Below, in pieces: positions 10,894-21,990 of a DNA stretch of 64,000 nt. The position numbers and the translations under genes are program-made. Where the stretch lies: assembly GCA_010645155.1 (NCBI GenBank), contig CM021312.1, positions 8,304,685 to 8,368,684 on the forward strand. Direction: 5' to 3'. Below the pieces are notes generated by a model that saw nothing but the letters and a program-made list of their open reading frames with translations, made no database searches and was not told the origin of the DNA. Each line of letters begins with the position of its first letter. The stretch's first letter is position 1. This DNA is from Tigriopus japonicus (Eukaryota > Arthropoda > Copepoda > Harpacticoida > Harpacticidae).

Positions 10894-11002
10894 TACAGAT
10901 AATTTCAGAGAGATCATGACTTGCACATTCTCAAGCCGAACAAAACGTCCTCCGACCTCTTACCCGATCAGCCTGACCAAAACTTGTACGCGATGTAGTA
11001 CT
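10894..11002. other. Spacer between two LINE 3' tails
   Basis: About 110 bp separate the A-rich tail of the plus-strand LINE from the T-rich tail of a minus-strand LINE, so the two copies lie tail to tail. Confidence 0.5.
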
Positions 11003-11650
11003 TTTTTTGCAGGGGGGGCGGATTTTCTACTACTGCTGCAAGGTATGTGATTCCGTGCAAAAATAAATCATAAATGAAATAATTTAATTTAAACAATTAA
11101 TATTAATACGAAATTTTGTCTACCAACGAATAACTGTTGGCAGATCTATGCAACCCTTGAACAGTGGGTTGATCAGGAATAGTATTCAAAAATTTATCTA
11201 ACCCTGCATTAGGAGGTGTTAGAGGATCAGCTCCTACATATTCCCGACGAAGACTATTGGGCAAAACATTGTGTGAATCCTTGGAATATGGGAATAGTGG
11301 AACGAAATCAAAACCGGTTTTGGTCTGATCTTAGATGATATTCAATCCAATTAATACCTTTCATGAGACTAAATCGTAGGTTTTCACTTTGAACGAGCTC
11401 AAAGTTCGTTGGAAGGGTTGTGGTGGAAAAGTGGCCTAGCATGCAAAGTGTGCGAGGGTTTGGTCTCATTTAGGTGCTATGGGTTGGTCGTCCAACATTT
11501 GCCTTTTTGAGCGACGCAAGCTTCTAAAATCTGTCATTTTACGTTATGTACTGAGCCAAACTAACGATATTGAACAATGAATGAGCCCGATAAAGAAGAG
11601 AGGAGGACTTCATTGATCGAACTAGCCTCGATTCCCTTGGATTTGGAAGT
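11003..11650 (-). pseudogene. LINE 3' end on the minus strand, interrupted by an insertion
   Basis: Read on the minus strand, 11650-11568 gives the NPKESR...YRAPS-like part of the ORF, and 11265-11090 gives the continuation (REYVGADPLTPP, TIPDQPTVQGLHRSANSYSLVDK). The 3' UTR then runs to a poly-C and poly-A tail at 11003-11020. About 300 bp of unrelated sequence (11262-11567) splits the two halves. Confidence 0.8.
11262..11567 (+). repeat. About 300-bp insertion in the LINE, possibly SINE-like
   Basis: This sequence separates two parts of one LINE copy. It has an A-box-like TGGCCTAGCATG (about 11433) and, about 25 bp on, a weak B-box-like GGTTTGGTCTC. Both junctions carry ATTG. The spacing is short for a tRNA-type promoter, so SINE identity is a guess; that it is an insertion is clearer. 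Confidence 0.45.
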
Positions 11651-13347
11651 TGAGTTTTTAAAACCCGCACAAGCACTCCAAAGTTGAAATTTTTACCTCA
11701 CTCCATAGTTGTGCATCAGTTAATGTTTTGATGTCCTCCAATATCTAAATTTTTATTGTCCGGTCCTTTTTGACTTTTCTCCATGTTTTTCATGATTTGT
11801 CCAATTTTGATTTCTGCCTTTTTGAACTTGAACCCTTAGTTTTGACAAAAATCCATTTATTAAGCTTGCTGGCTCTCTTTCTATCCCAAAATGTTCTTTC
11901 GATGTTGACAATGGGTCACAAACAAACCCTTGAGTAACATAGTTACTTTTCATGAAATTTGTCCTGAATCCCAAAATTTATTTAAAAAATGACTTCAAAA
12001 TTTCTTTCACGATTTTATGACGTTTGAAAAAGGAGGGGGGTCAATAACATTACATGAATGTGACTTCCTGCGAAAAGAATGCTTGGACAGAATTTCAAGT
12101 CACGTTTAATTCTGAAGCGTGACCACAAGTTTTTAGGCTAACAGAGTAGCCTTTTTTGTTCTTGGCGTGGTCAAAAACTGCAGAGATTGTTTTTGATGGA
12201 AACCAACAGGGCAAAAGCTATTCGTCAAAAAAAATTCGTCAAAAATAGTCCTTGTCCCTTTACCTCAAAAGATGAATTCGATACTCAAGGTTTTCCCTTT
12301 TCAAAAAAATGATACTACTCGTTTTAAATATATTTCGAAAGCGCGACCATAATGATCAAATTTGAGGGATTAGCTTACTTTTTAGCATTTGATTGGAAAA
12401 AAGTTTGCTTTTGGAAATAGCTAATGACCATTGGGAATAAAAAGGGAACGTTTTCTCCTTTTGTAAACATTTTTTAACATTTTTGTAAGTTTCGAACTGT
12501 TAACTTTCAATGCTTCGGAATGCTTCAATTCAAACTTTACACCCGATGCTCGTGAAGGACGATTATCTTCGAATCTAAGGGGACAAACGATGCAGATTAT
12601 TCGTTAGAGAAAATTTTGTAATTAATGTTCACTACGCGGTATTGAGTTGTTGCTGCATTTTTTGTTAAAAAGAAACCAATCACTGTATTTGTATCACTTG
12701 CAATTTCATTGGAACCACCCTGGAAACCAATCCATCTACGTTTTATAATCTACCGTACATTAACCCCCAGGAATGAGAGTTTGACGAGGCTGCCTTTATT
12801 CAACGTGGATTTTAAACGTTCAATCAGGTATAACAATCCCATATAAAAAGAGAGCAATTGCGCATAACAGTAGGAAATTACAATCACGCAGTTTTAGTGT
12901 TCATTTCTTTTTTGTTATTAGATCCTTACTCTTGAAAAATTTGATCATCAAAGTTCATTGTTTACAGACCCGTCAAATCTGCTTCTTGATTGTTCATGTA
13001 CCTTCAAACCAAAAGTTTCTTTTCAAAAATATTGTTCCCAAGCTCCAAAAACCAATTCTTGTAAAAAAATCAAAAGAATTGAATTAAAGAATAGTAAAAT
13101 TTAAAAGTAAGTGCAGAAAAATGAACGTTTGTCATGAATGAACAGGGAAGTAAAATAGGTTGAGGAATGCATGAATATATACAATAAAAAAATCCAGGAA
13201 ATTACTAAAGAAAGATAAGCAAGTTATTTGGGGTAAAGGGGCGATCAGATTATCATTTGAAAATAGTTTCAAAATCCGAGCAACATATACTTTTCGTTTT
13301 AAGAATTCCAGCGTTTTACAGCACTTTAACCATAACCATTCTGTAAC
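11651..13347. other. No gene recognised
   Basis: AT-rich sequence with only short, motif-free frames. I see no splice-supported exon and no copy of the repeat families found elsewhere. Confidence 0.4.
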
Positions 13348-13588
13348 CATGGGTGGGTAACCAGTTTTGGGCCCACAAATTTGTTTACATGTTGTCAGGG
13401 GCCCACAAAAAACGGTGGTAGGTTCAGGGGCCCACAAATTAACGACCGAAGAGCTTTGGGCCCACGAATACAGTACTATGGATGTCTCGCGGGCCCACTA
13501 TTTTGGACCTTTTCCAAAGCTCCTGCGCCCACCAAACACCACCCTTGGGCCCACATGTGGGCTGCGGCACACTGGTTGCCTACCCATG
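13348..13588 (+). mobile_element. hAT-type MITE, GGGCCCAC-rich family, copy 1
   Basis: The termini are inverted repeats: CATGGGTGGGTAACCAG at the left and, reversed, CATGGGTAGGCAACCAG at the right. The interior is full of GGGCCCACAAAT-type words. It aligns in reverse orientation with the element at 18241-18500. Flanks (TCTGTAAC and CTTTAAAT) are only weakly similar, so the target duplication has decayed or the ends are off by a base. Confidence 0.65.
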
Positions 13589-13844
13589 CTTTAAATCTTG
13601 TCATGAGCGTAAGACGCTACTTTTAAGATCAGGGACGATTTCTCCAAAAGTTTACGGATGTTGAACGGAAGAGGTTTCGTCACGACAACCCAGGAATTTT
13701 GGGCCAAACACAATACAAATGGTTCATGGTGGCAAAACCTGGAAACGGATTAGTTGGAAAATAGTTTTGCGCTTTTAACTCCTCGTTCTTACTTATGTAG
13801 AGTTTTTTCGTTGTTGATTACGGATTTTCTTGTTAACTTTACAA

Positions 13845-14015
13845 CGAATGGGATTACCTGTTAATGAAATAAATCATAAATTAGTGTTCAAAGTTAACAT
13901 TTATATGATATTTGGCCTATCATAGAGTTATTGTTGGCAGATCTGGACAACCCTTGAATAGTGGATTGGTCAAGAATGTTATTTGATAATTTTTCAAATC
14001 TTGCTTTAAAAAGTT
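13845..14015 (-). pseudogene. LINE 3' end fragment on the minus strand
   Basis: On the minus strand this gives the ORF tail (a TNPLFKGCPDLPTITL-like reading) and the 3' UTR landmarks ATATAAATGTTAA, TTAACAGGTAATCCCATTC shared with the LINE at 9593-10893. It is short and 5'-truncated. Confidence 0.7.
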
Positions 14016-14027
14016 ATTACCTTACAA

Positions 14028-14507
14028 GTAGGCATAGGTCGGGACAATATTTTTCGGTTCCCGGTCAAGGTCAGTTTGGTGACTTGAAGAATCGGGTCAG
14101 TTTGGTTCGGAACCGAAATCAAAAGTTTGGATCCGCCTCATATCCGGCTCGAATCGGATCCGGCTCATGCAAGGTATTATAGAAACATTTTCTAACATTA
14201 CTGGGCTTGATATCACGTCTCTTAATATCAATGACAATATTTTTATTGGGAATTAATTCTTCATAGAAATTTATGGGCCTAGACCCGAAAGTGGTTGCCC
14301 ACCCTTGGTTTAGAGAATGGTGAATTGGTTTAGAGAAGTGCCGTAAAACGCTGGAATTTGGCCTTATGTAAGAAAATGAAAAATAGTAGTCGGTTCCGAC
14401 CCTGAAATTGTTTCTATATTTTTGGATCCGACTCACAACGGGCCGACCTCGGAACCAATCCGATCCGATACTGAGCCGGATCATTCTATCCGGACCCATC
14501 CCTAATA
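14028..14507. repeat. Paired GC-rich repeat, inverted halves (GGATCCGGCTC family)
   Basis: The left half (14028-14165) is the same repeat as in the DHRS4 intron. The right half (14378-14507) is a related sequence in opposite orientation: read in reverse it begins TAGGGATGGGTCCGGAT and has GATCCGGCTCAGTATCGG. The pair may be the ends of one non-autonomous element. Between them, around 14290, lies GTTGCCCACCC, resembling a hAT MITE terminus. Confidence 0.5.
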
Positions 14508-17158
14508 TATCCGTTGAGGACGAGGACAACGAAGAAGCCTGATAAAGAAGGCAGTATTGATTTCTGTATGCCCAAAACTTTAACTTTCCATCATATTGTA
14601 ATAGAGAGACAAATGAGAGCTAAATTGATTTATTGCGATCAATACCTTTTTTTTGTTTAAAGTAGTTTTTGTAAGAATACATTTACGCAAAATGTTTTTC
14701 TCATCCGCTTATATTTTGACATCTCTGATGAAACATGGTCCTAGTGTATTATCGTCCTTGAGCGGGAAAATCTCAGAAATGACACACATTGCAGAAGTGT
14801 TGAAGTGCTTGTTTTGTACTCTTTATAGTGATAAAATCTCTTGGGGGGGCTTTACCCAGTGAAGTTTCTCAAGCATGGTACATGTTTTTACATTCTGCAA
14901 GTACTTTGATGCCAAAGGCCTGAAATGTGGTCAAGAGTTCAACGACGCAAATTTGAAGGAAACTACACTTTTTCTCAGGAACTCGTCTTGCGTTCATTTC
15001 GTCTTTAAAATTTCAGGATCACTATTTTTAAATAATCTAAGTGTCTTTTCATAAATAGCTTCTCGTGTAATCAAGATACATATACGAACACCACAATAAA
15101 TCTAAAATGCAAAACATCAGTACTTCTTAAATACTTTCTCAAGGATCAGGCACGAGGTTGAGGTTTCGGGAAATATGATGGTTGACTAACACTTCAGAGA
15201 GCTCCGAAATCAATCGAAATCTTGATTCAGTGTTCTTTGGAACTCAATGAATAGCACTTATGGTAATCAATTGGATCGTTCTTTATTCCTATGTAGATCA
15301 CAAACTTGTCCGGTCTCGTGTTTTTGAATACCGAAAGTCATTGATCGTTGGAATCCTAATTGGTTTCAAACAAAGGAATATGCATTCCAATCTCCAAATA
15401 TCATGGATGGAACTTACCCTCGTTCACAACAAAACGTTTGAGGGTACGTAATAGTATATTATTTCTTTTTCATCCCACATCCACCCACCAATCCTATGTT
15501 TTTCTACGCTCAGAAGCCACATTGGACAACATAGGGCAAGGATTTTTTTTCTCGCGCAAGATTTAAACCGTAAAAATGTGGTTTGGAATTATTCAAAGGG
15601 CTGGAAGGAAACCTCATCAGTAGAGTGAGGCTTAAAATGTTTTTGCTTAAGACTAGAGCAAACATTTTTGGGTGTTTTTTGAATCTTCTAGAAATTTGAG
15701 CGAGATAAAAATAATTTTCGTTCCTAGGACCAAAATGATTGTTTTTTCAAAATTAATATCACTAGACAAATGATCATCACAGTTTTTCAAGAGGAAATAA
15801 CGAGGCCCAATAGTAAGATAAAAAATAAGAATTGATTAATGAAATAATTAATTTGTATAGAAAACAGACCAAATTTTTCATCCTCAAAATGACAAATTGA
15901 GAAGGAATTTTTAAGCACTTTTTTCGTCCTCATTGTTTAGTTCGTTGTTCATTCATTCAGGGCCAAATTTTTTGTTTGTCAAGTCAAACTTTAAATGAAA
16001 AGTTTTGGGTCACATGTCTAAATTCATAACATTCTTTTACAAGTTTTGAAATGGCCAGCTCGAGTCCATTTCTGAAGTATTTTAAGAAAGTATTTAGTAA
16101 GTATTAAGGCAATTCATTGATAACATACTATCTGACTACCCATTTTATTGACACCCATAATAGTGCCCACCCCTGTTTGTGTGTCATAGTCGTTTTTAAA
16201 TGAGTTGCAAGAACATTGCGAAACACAAAACCGGACCAAGCCATCCTTGTTGGTCTTCGTTGGTTGGTTGGTTGGTTGGTTAGTTCTATCCAGCAGAAAC
16301 CTCGCAAGCTCCGCATTCATGGTTTGACCCAATAATGAAACAATTAAGTCCAATGCCTCGTGACCGCTTCGATATGAAAATAGCTTCTCTCGTGTAGTAG
16401 TAGTAGTTTATGGGGGCAACTGTCATATTGTTGGAATGCTTGTCATGTCGTGAACGGTGCTGCGATCAATGCCTTCACAATTTCCAGAATTGAGTCACAT
16501 GTCACCTGTTGAGTGCTCAACTCATGTTAACGTGACGGCAAATGAAATCATTCCTAACATACTAAATACGTGCGCACTAGTGCCAATCGTTTTTCCAAGG
16601 TCAGCGCCAATACTCTGTCTGAAAAATATACATAAACGAGTTTGGATCGTGTGCGAGAACGTTCCTCTTCCAAAGTGGGAAAAAAGACTTGAATTGTTCT
16701 CGTTTGATGGCAGTAAAGTTTGAGATATTTTTCGGATCGGGGTCTCCAAATGAAATGACCCAATTTTGGTGGCATTATTGGAGTGTCTTTATTTAGACGC
16801 TAGACTGTCCCAGTTCATCGAGAGCTTGAGACAAAGTTAATCAGATGACAATTTGACTCGGGAAAGAAAACTCATACTCGACAGAATGACGATTCAATTC
16901 TTGAAAATGGATCAATCGGCATTCCGTCGGTTTGAAATTAATTCCATAGTATAATTGGCGTGCTCAGGGATCGATTGGCGGAGTCAATGAACTTCCATCG
17001 GCGACCGACGAGCCTCAAGGTTGACGACCCTCGACATACTACATAAATTGGAACTGTATCCTTAACAAGACCACTCTGGCCTTATTACGTAGCTTCATGT
17101 CCTAATATATTGCCAAGACTGACCTCTACAATAGAAGAGTAAAATATTTTCCTCTTTA
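14508..17158. other. No gene recognised
   Basis: About 2.6 kb of AT-rich sequence. Frames at 14653, 15260, 15360 and 16457 (60-90 codons) carry no recognisable domain and no clear splice context. A TTGG microsatellite lies at 16260-16281. Confidence 0.4.
16260..16281 (+). repeat. (TTGG)n microsatellite
   Basis: Five to six perfect TTGG units. The complementary motif AACC recurs at 38357-38380. Confidence 0.9.
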
Positions 17159-17412
17159 GGGAGGAGACGTGGCGTCGTGGTTAGCGCAGTTTCCTATAGT
17201 GAGAGAGGTCCCAGGTTCGATTCTCCTCCCCGACCTTTCTCAAGGAAACTTTTAGACGTTAAATCCACGCCCACAGACGGAGAACCATTCTGATACCGGA
17301 CATGAGATTGCCCATCGGAAAAAATTCTGGACGATGTGATGACTGGCTTCGCTGGCCGGGCGAGGCTCAACCCTCCGACCCTTGCACCAACAATCCAAAT
17401 GTTCAACCATAA
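17159..17412 (+). mobile_element. tRNA-derived SINE, family 2, fullest copy
   Basis: The first 72 bp resemble a tRNA: GGGAGGA (17159-17165) pairs perfectly with TCCTCCC (17224-17230) as an acceptor stem, an A-box-like TGGCGTCGTGG lies at 17170, and a B box GGTTCGATTC at 17214-17223. The tRNA-unrelated body contains TCAAGGAAACTTTTAGACGT, GATGTGATGACTGGC and CTGGCCGGGCGAGG, and ends ACCAACAATCCAAATGTTC. Related copies lie at 30349-30565 and 61510-61620, both on the minus strand. The parent tRNA cannot be assigned with confidence. Confidence 0.85.
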
Positions 17413-18240
17413 TTGTCTATACGCAATCTTGCCTCAGCTGAATTTGTAAGTTACTTTTAAAGCAAGAGTTTTTTGCTAGGTTCATTGCTCAATCAAGTGT
17501 CTTTTAAAAAGAACGTTTTCATACTTTTACAATTGAAATATGATGAAGCAAGTCCTACTATGCAAGAGGTGAGTGAATAGAAAGTAATCTCTTCAAGACT
17601 ATCGATTCCTTTGGAACATTTTAAGAAAGCGGGCAATTTTATAACCGTCAGATCCTAAAATGGCTTAATTCTACATTTTTTGGCTTTCACAATACTCCTT
17701 AGAATTTAAAGATTGAACATCACGCGGGACTTTGTCAAAAGTACATTTAACATTCACAATGGTAATTGCAATGAATGTCCAAAGTGGATCTATGACGTCT
17801 GAGGACATCTAATGTCTGAGACAATTTCTCTCTGATGAAGTTCTAAATGATTGAAACATCAAGAATGGCATCAAGGAAAATATCGGTAAAAGTTCGTGCA
17901 AGTGAAAAGTATCGAAACGAGAGACAATAAAAATTGTGGATTTTGCAAAACAGCCGCAAAACTGCCATAGTGTAGTAAAGTCAAATCCCTGAGAAAGGTC
18001 TTAATGGAGAATCGATTGAGGCCTCTCACGCAGTCTTCCGTTACTATATTTCACATTTTTGGAGTGTTCTTGTTGTGTGGCAAAATTTAGTGGTTTTTCA
18101 AATTGGGCAAGAAAGAATAACCTTTTATTGATTCAAGAAAGCACCATGTTGTCCCTTAATGAGATCTGACCCCTTGGTGCGAGCTGATTCTGTTATTTCT
18201 GTTCTAAGATATTTTGTTCTGTTCATTTGTTCATCTAGAG
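17413..18240. other. No gene recognised
   Basis: About 830 bp of AT-rich sequence with no supported exon or known repeat. It ends in the probable target duplication of the next MITE (18233-18240). Confidence 0.4.
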
Positions 18241-18500
18241 CAGGGGTAGGCAGCCGGTGAGCCGGTGGGTCGCGGCCCACATGTCGGCCCAAGAGCGGTC
18301 TTTGGTGAGCCCAGGAGCTATGAGGAAAGTTCAAAATAGTGGGCCTTGGAGCCGCCCATAGTACTGTGCTCGTGGGCCCAAAGCTCTTTGATTGTTAATT
18401 TGTAGGCCCCTGAACCTACCAACGTCTGTTTGGTGGCACCTGCCAACATGTAAACTAATTTGTGGGCCTTAACCAGCCCAAAAGTAGTTGCCGACCCCTG
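18241..18500 (+). mobile_element. hAT-type MITE, GGGCCCAC-rich family, copy 2
   Basis: The left end is CAGGGGTAGGCAGCC and the right end, reversed, CAGGGGTCGGCAACT: hAT-like termini. The flanking 8-mers ATCTAGAG and CTCTAAAG agree at 6 of 8 positions, fitting a slightly mutated hAT target duplication. The interior shares GGGCCCAAAGCTCTT and CTAATTTGTGGGCC with copy 1 at 13348-13588, in the opposite orientation. No coding capacity. Confidence 0.75.
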
Positions 18501-18509
18501 CTCTAAAGA

Positions 18510-18665
18510 ATGGATCGCCAACTAGCAGGCACAGGAGTTATGGGGAAATTCCAAAAAAGTGGACCCGAGTGCATTTAAAGCACTGTACTCGTGGTCTTAG
18601 GGTTCTTTGATAATTCCCGGACTTCACAAAGTCAAATTTGGTGGACCTTGACCCAAAAGGAGGAG
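18510..18665 (+). mobile_element. Degenerate third copy of the GGGCCCAC MITE family
   Basis: Directly beside copy 2, this stretch repeats its internal order in decayed form: AGGAGTTATGGGGAAA, CAAAAAAGTGGACC, GCACTGTACTCGTGG, TTCTTTGATAATT, TTTGGTGGACCTTGACCC. Its termini are not clear. Confidence 0.55.
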
Positions 18666-20589
18666 AGACACTGTGGACTATTTTAGAAATATATGTAACA
18701 AACCTGCAACGTGAAAGCGAAAGGTATGACAAGGATACAATACAAACGACGCAATCACACGGGTCATTGATGCTGAGAAACTACAAAAATATCAAACCAT
18801 CAAATTAATCTATTTTCGTACGTCACTCGCAATTAAGGATATTTTTGTATCATTTTCATTGATCAATCTTTTTCCCATTATAGACTTCATCATGAATAAG
18901 TTAAGGCAAGCAAAAGCAATACCAATAAAGTCCAACTTTCATTGGTTGATTGGTGACCAAACACTCAAACAGAATTCCTTGAGAGAATGTTTTTGTTCCT
19001 TGTCAAGGTTTCTTTGGGTCTAGATAATAAAAAACAAGGATAAAAATGTATCATTGTTTAGAATTGTATTAATTTAAAATTTGATTGCCCAAAACAGGGC
19101 GTACCCGAAGCCAAAGCCGAGAGTAGTATTCAGCCAGGGATTTGGGGCCAAACTGATTAGGGATTGATCAAAACTTTTAGGCTCGGGCGTTTCATAGTTT
19201 TAGTTTGTTACGTGAGGGAAAAGTTTTTGTTTCGAATCATTGTCAAAACGAAGAATGCAAATTAGGCTCGAGAATTTTAATTCAGTGTTCGGGAAGACTA
19301 GCCTAGACTCTGACGCATCCCTAGCCATTTTGGCCCCAGAATCCCCAGCTGAACTTGTCCGATTACACTCATCCAATGGTCACAAAATCACAAACATACA
19401 TAACATGCCTTAAATTTTGGTGTTGACAATTGGGCAAAGAAATTTTTAAAACAAAGCTTCTATTTTTCTCGCAAACTCTAATCCTGCTCTTGGATTTGTT
19501 TCAATCAAAACCGAAAGTTTTGCCGAAAACGCTTTCGGTTCGTCACGTGCTACGTTTTACATTCTTAAATGAGTTTCAGCAACATAGACTTTAATTGTTT
19601 TTAGACAAATTGACACTCTTGCCTGCTTTTAGTTTCTTTATGCTCAAACGAAATCTAAATTTCGAAAGAAAACTTTTGAGATTCATCACTTTTTCAAAAA
19701 AAACAAGATTTAGATGAATGGCCGTTCAAGTACTGTAGATCAAAAGTGATTGTACGTCCGTCGTCCATGTTGTGCCTTGCTGAAATCTCGGGATACGCTG
19801 ATGCAATGTATAAGTCTCATCGGAATCCATTCAGTTTGATTGACAGGTCTACGCGGGAAATACTGTCCATCTTACTGTGTACTGTTAGTACGACGAGCCA
19901 GCAGTGCAATAGTAAACAACTCCGTTTTCACAGTTATGCCGTTTCAAGAACAAGTTTGCATTTAGCTTGGCCGGTTGCGACTTCGTGTTTGAGATCAAGC
20001 TTTTTTCTAGAGTTCATCATTTCTTGATCTGCTTGAGCCTAGAGTAATGTCTTGTTTCGTGTAGTAAGCATCCATCCCATAATTATCCTCACTCCCGCCC
20101 ACCACTCTCTTAAGCAGTCGATGCCAAAGCAGCAAACGCATCACATCAACTGAGCAAGTTAGCGTTCCAATTTGAAGAGCGTCAAACAAGCCTTTTTGTG
20201 ATCCGTGTTCCACCTGTTTGCCAAGGCTTCAATTGTTCTCGTACCTTCAAGAGAACGAAGGGCCTCCACTTCAAATCCACGAGTCTCTCTCTACAAACGG
20301 TGGTTGGTCGAGTGGAAACCGGTGACAGATCCAGAGTTTGTGTACTGACGTTAAACCAATGAGCCACTGTTTCAGTCTATAAAGAATCCGAATCCTCGAC
20401 CATGTTACTCATTCCCTTGTGAACAGTTTAAGACGGTACAACTCGTGTGGTACAATCCAAAAACTTGCTAACTCCATTCTTCTTGCTTTCATATGATGAG
20501 CATTCGACAGTAATAGGTCACAGTTGCTGCTTTGAGAAACAGAGTCATTCAGTGCCGGAATTTCTTAACCTCTCCGGACTACTACTATA
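18666..20589. other. Upstream region of the PAN-like gene, no gene recognised
   Basis: About 1.9 kb. Opposing frames at 19746-20367 are open on both strands for 60-90 codons, but none has a domain or convincing splice sites. The last few hundred bases probably hold the promoter and 5' UTR of the gene starting at 20590. Confidence 0.4.
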
Positions 20590-21887
20590 ATGGACATCAA
20601 TATTCTACACAAAGTGTCTCTAGTGCTGGCCTTCGTCATGAGCCTACTCCTTTCACACGCACATTCTTTTGTGATTTTTGATCGAACAGCCTCGTGCGTT
20701 CGACAATTTGGCTGTTCAGCAGATCTGGTTGGATGGATCACAGAGGTGAGATCAATTCTTGAATTGTTAAAATTATTAGTGTCTAATGTAGACAGTTTAA
20801 CAAAACAGTGTCGAGTATTGGGGTCAAGATATATGCATATCTTTTCTTGATTGAAGCTATTTCACGAGCTTTGGCGATGGGAAAAAGAGGAATATCCAAG
20901 TTATGAAAATGAGAATGGCAATGAGAAAATTGAAATAGGTCAGTTACCTCATGAATCAAATTTCCATGAAATAGGAAAGTTTTGAACTAGAATTTCATCT
21001 TCTTCACAAGACAAGTTGAATGGATCAGACTTCAAACTTGTGGCAATCCGGGCTAACAATTCTGAAGGGGTTAAACTTTGAGTGTATGTTGCACCAAATG
21101 TGTCAGAGGTTTGGCATTCAAAAAGTGATCAAGTTAGCATTCAATGCTGCTGGCTGGCTGGCCTCCTTGACTTGAAATGTGGTCACTCATCTTTTTTAAA
21201 GTCAATGCCTGCTAATTCCTTGACATTTGAGAGTTGGGTTCATTTTCCTTCTTGTTCTAGTTCTCAGTCTGGTTTAATAGACAGGATTGTTGCAATGGAA
21301 GGGAAGCGCCTGCTCCCAAAGTGATAGATATGCATGCACTGACATCTGTAAAATCAAAATTAGCTTGAAAGAAAACAAAGTGGGTACTTCAGTTAGCGAC
21401 GACGACATGTTTCAAATTACTGCGTTGTGGACAAATTTGTTGTGAGTTCAAAGACATCATTGATAACATCACGCCATATGTCTTTGATAATTTCCAACTT
21501 CATTGCTAATGGGCAATAGAATATTCCGAGAACTAATGACGATCTAAATCAGTCTCCATGGACAGTGTTCTAGATTCCAGAGTCAGATTGGTAGGCCTTT
21601 GACTTTGGTCCAGTTTGTGGATAGGTTGCGTGACTTTTCACTCGATTCTCATCCATGTTCTTTATGATTCTTTTCAGGTGGAGGATATCTATACTTGTCA
21701 AAAAATGTGTGATGCTCAAGAGAGTTGCAATTACTTCACATGGCACGAGGGATCCGGCACTCCATCACGGTTATTTCGTCACTTTTGTTTTTTCTTCTCC
21801 GAGTGCGGAGATCTAGACTTTGAGTGCACGAGTTGTTACTCGGGCCCGAAAACATCGGGATGTCCATTGAGGAGACGCAATCTGTGA
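20590..21887 (+). CDS. Secreted cysteine-rich PAN/Apple-like protein, two exons
   Basis: Exon 1 (20590-20745) and exon 2 (21678-21887) join in phase 0 across a 932-bp GT-AG intron, giving 121 residues. Residues 9-25 are a hydrophobic segment (VSLVLAFVMSLLLSHAH) typical of a signal peptide. The mature part has ten cysteines: two from exon 1 (SCVRQFGC) and eight from exon 2. The pattern DIYTCQKMC...CNYFTWHEG...FRHFCFFFSEC...CTSCYSGP resembles the PAN/Apple domain family of secreted arthropod proteins, in which disulphides hold a small adhesive fold that binds proteins or carbohydrates. The exact ligand is unknown. The basic tail LRRRNL is unusual. The intron falls between the domain's first cysteines and its DIxTCQxxC helix. 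No second PAN domain was found nearby. Confidence 0.75.
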
Positions 21888-21984
21888 AATCTTTCCATCT
21901 CGACAAAGGATTGGAAGGTTGGAGTCCACTCCAAGGAAAGCAAATAATAAGCGATGAAGAAGTCTTGAATGATCCCATCTCCAG

Positions 21985-21990
21985 AATAAA
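21985..21990 (+). terminator. Probable polyadenylation signal of the PAN-like gene
   Basis: AATAAA about 100 bp after the stop codon. Assigned by position only. Confidence 0.45.

Noticed and set aside
17159..17230. Functional tRNA gene
   Set aside because: The acceptor stem is perfect, but the D and anticodon stems are poor, and the same head recurs with a common 3' body in other copies, as in a SINE.
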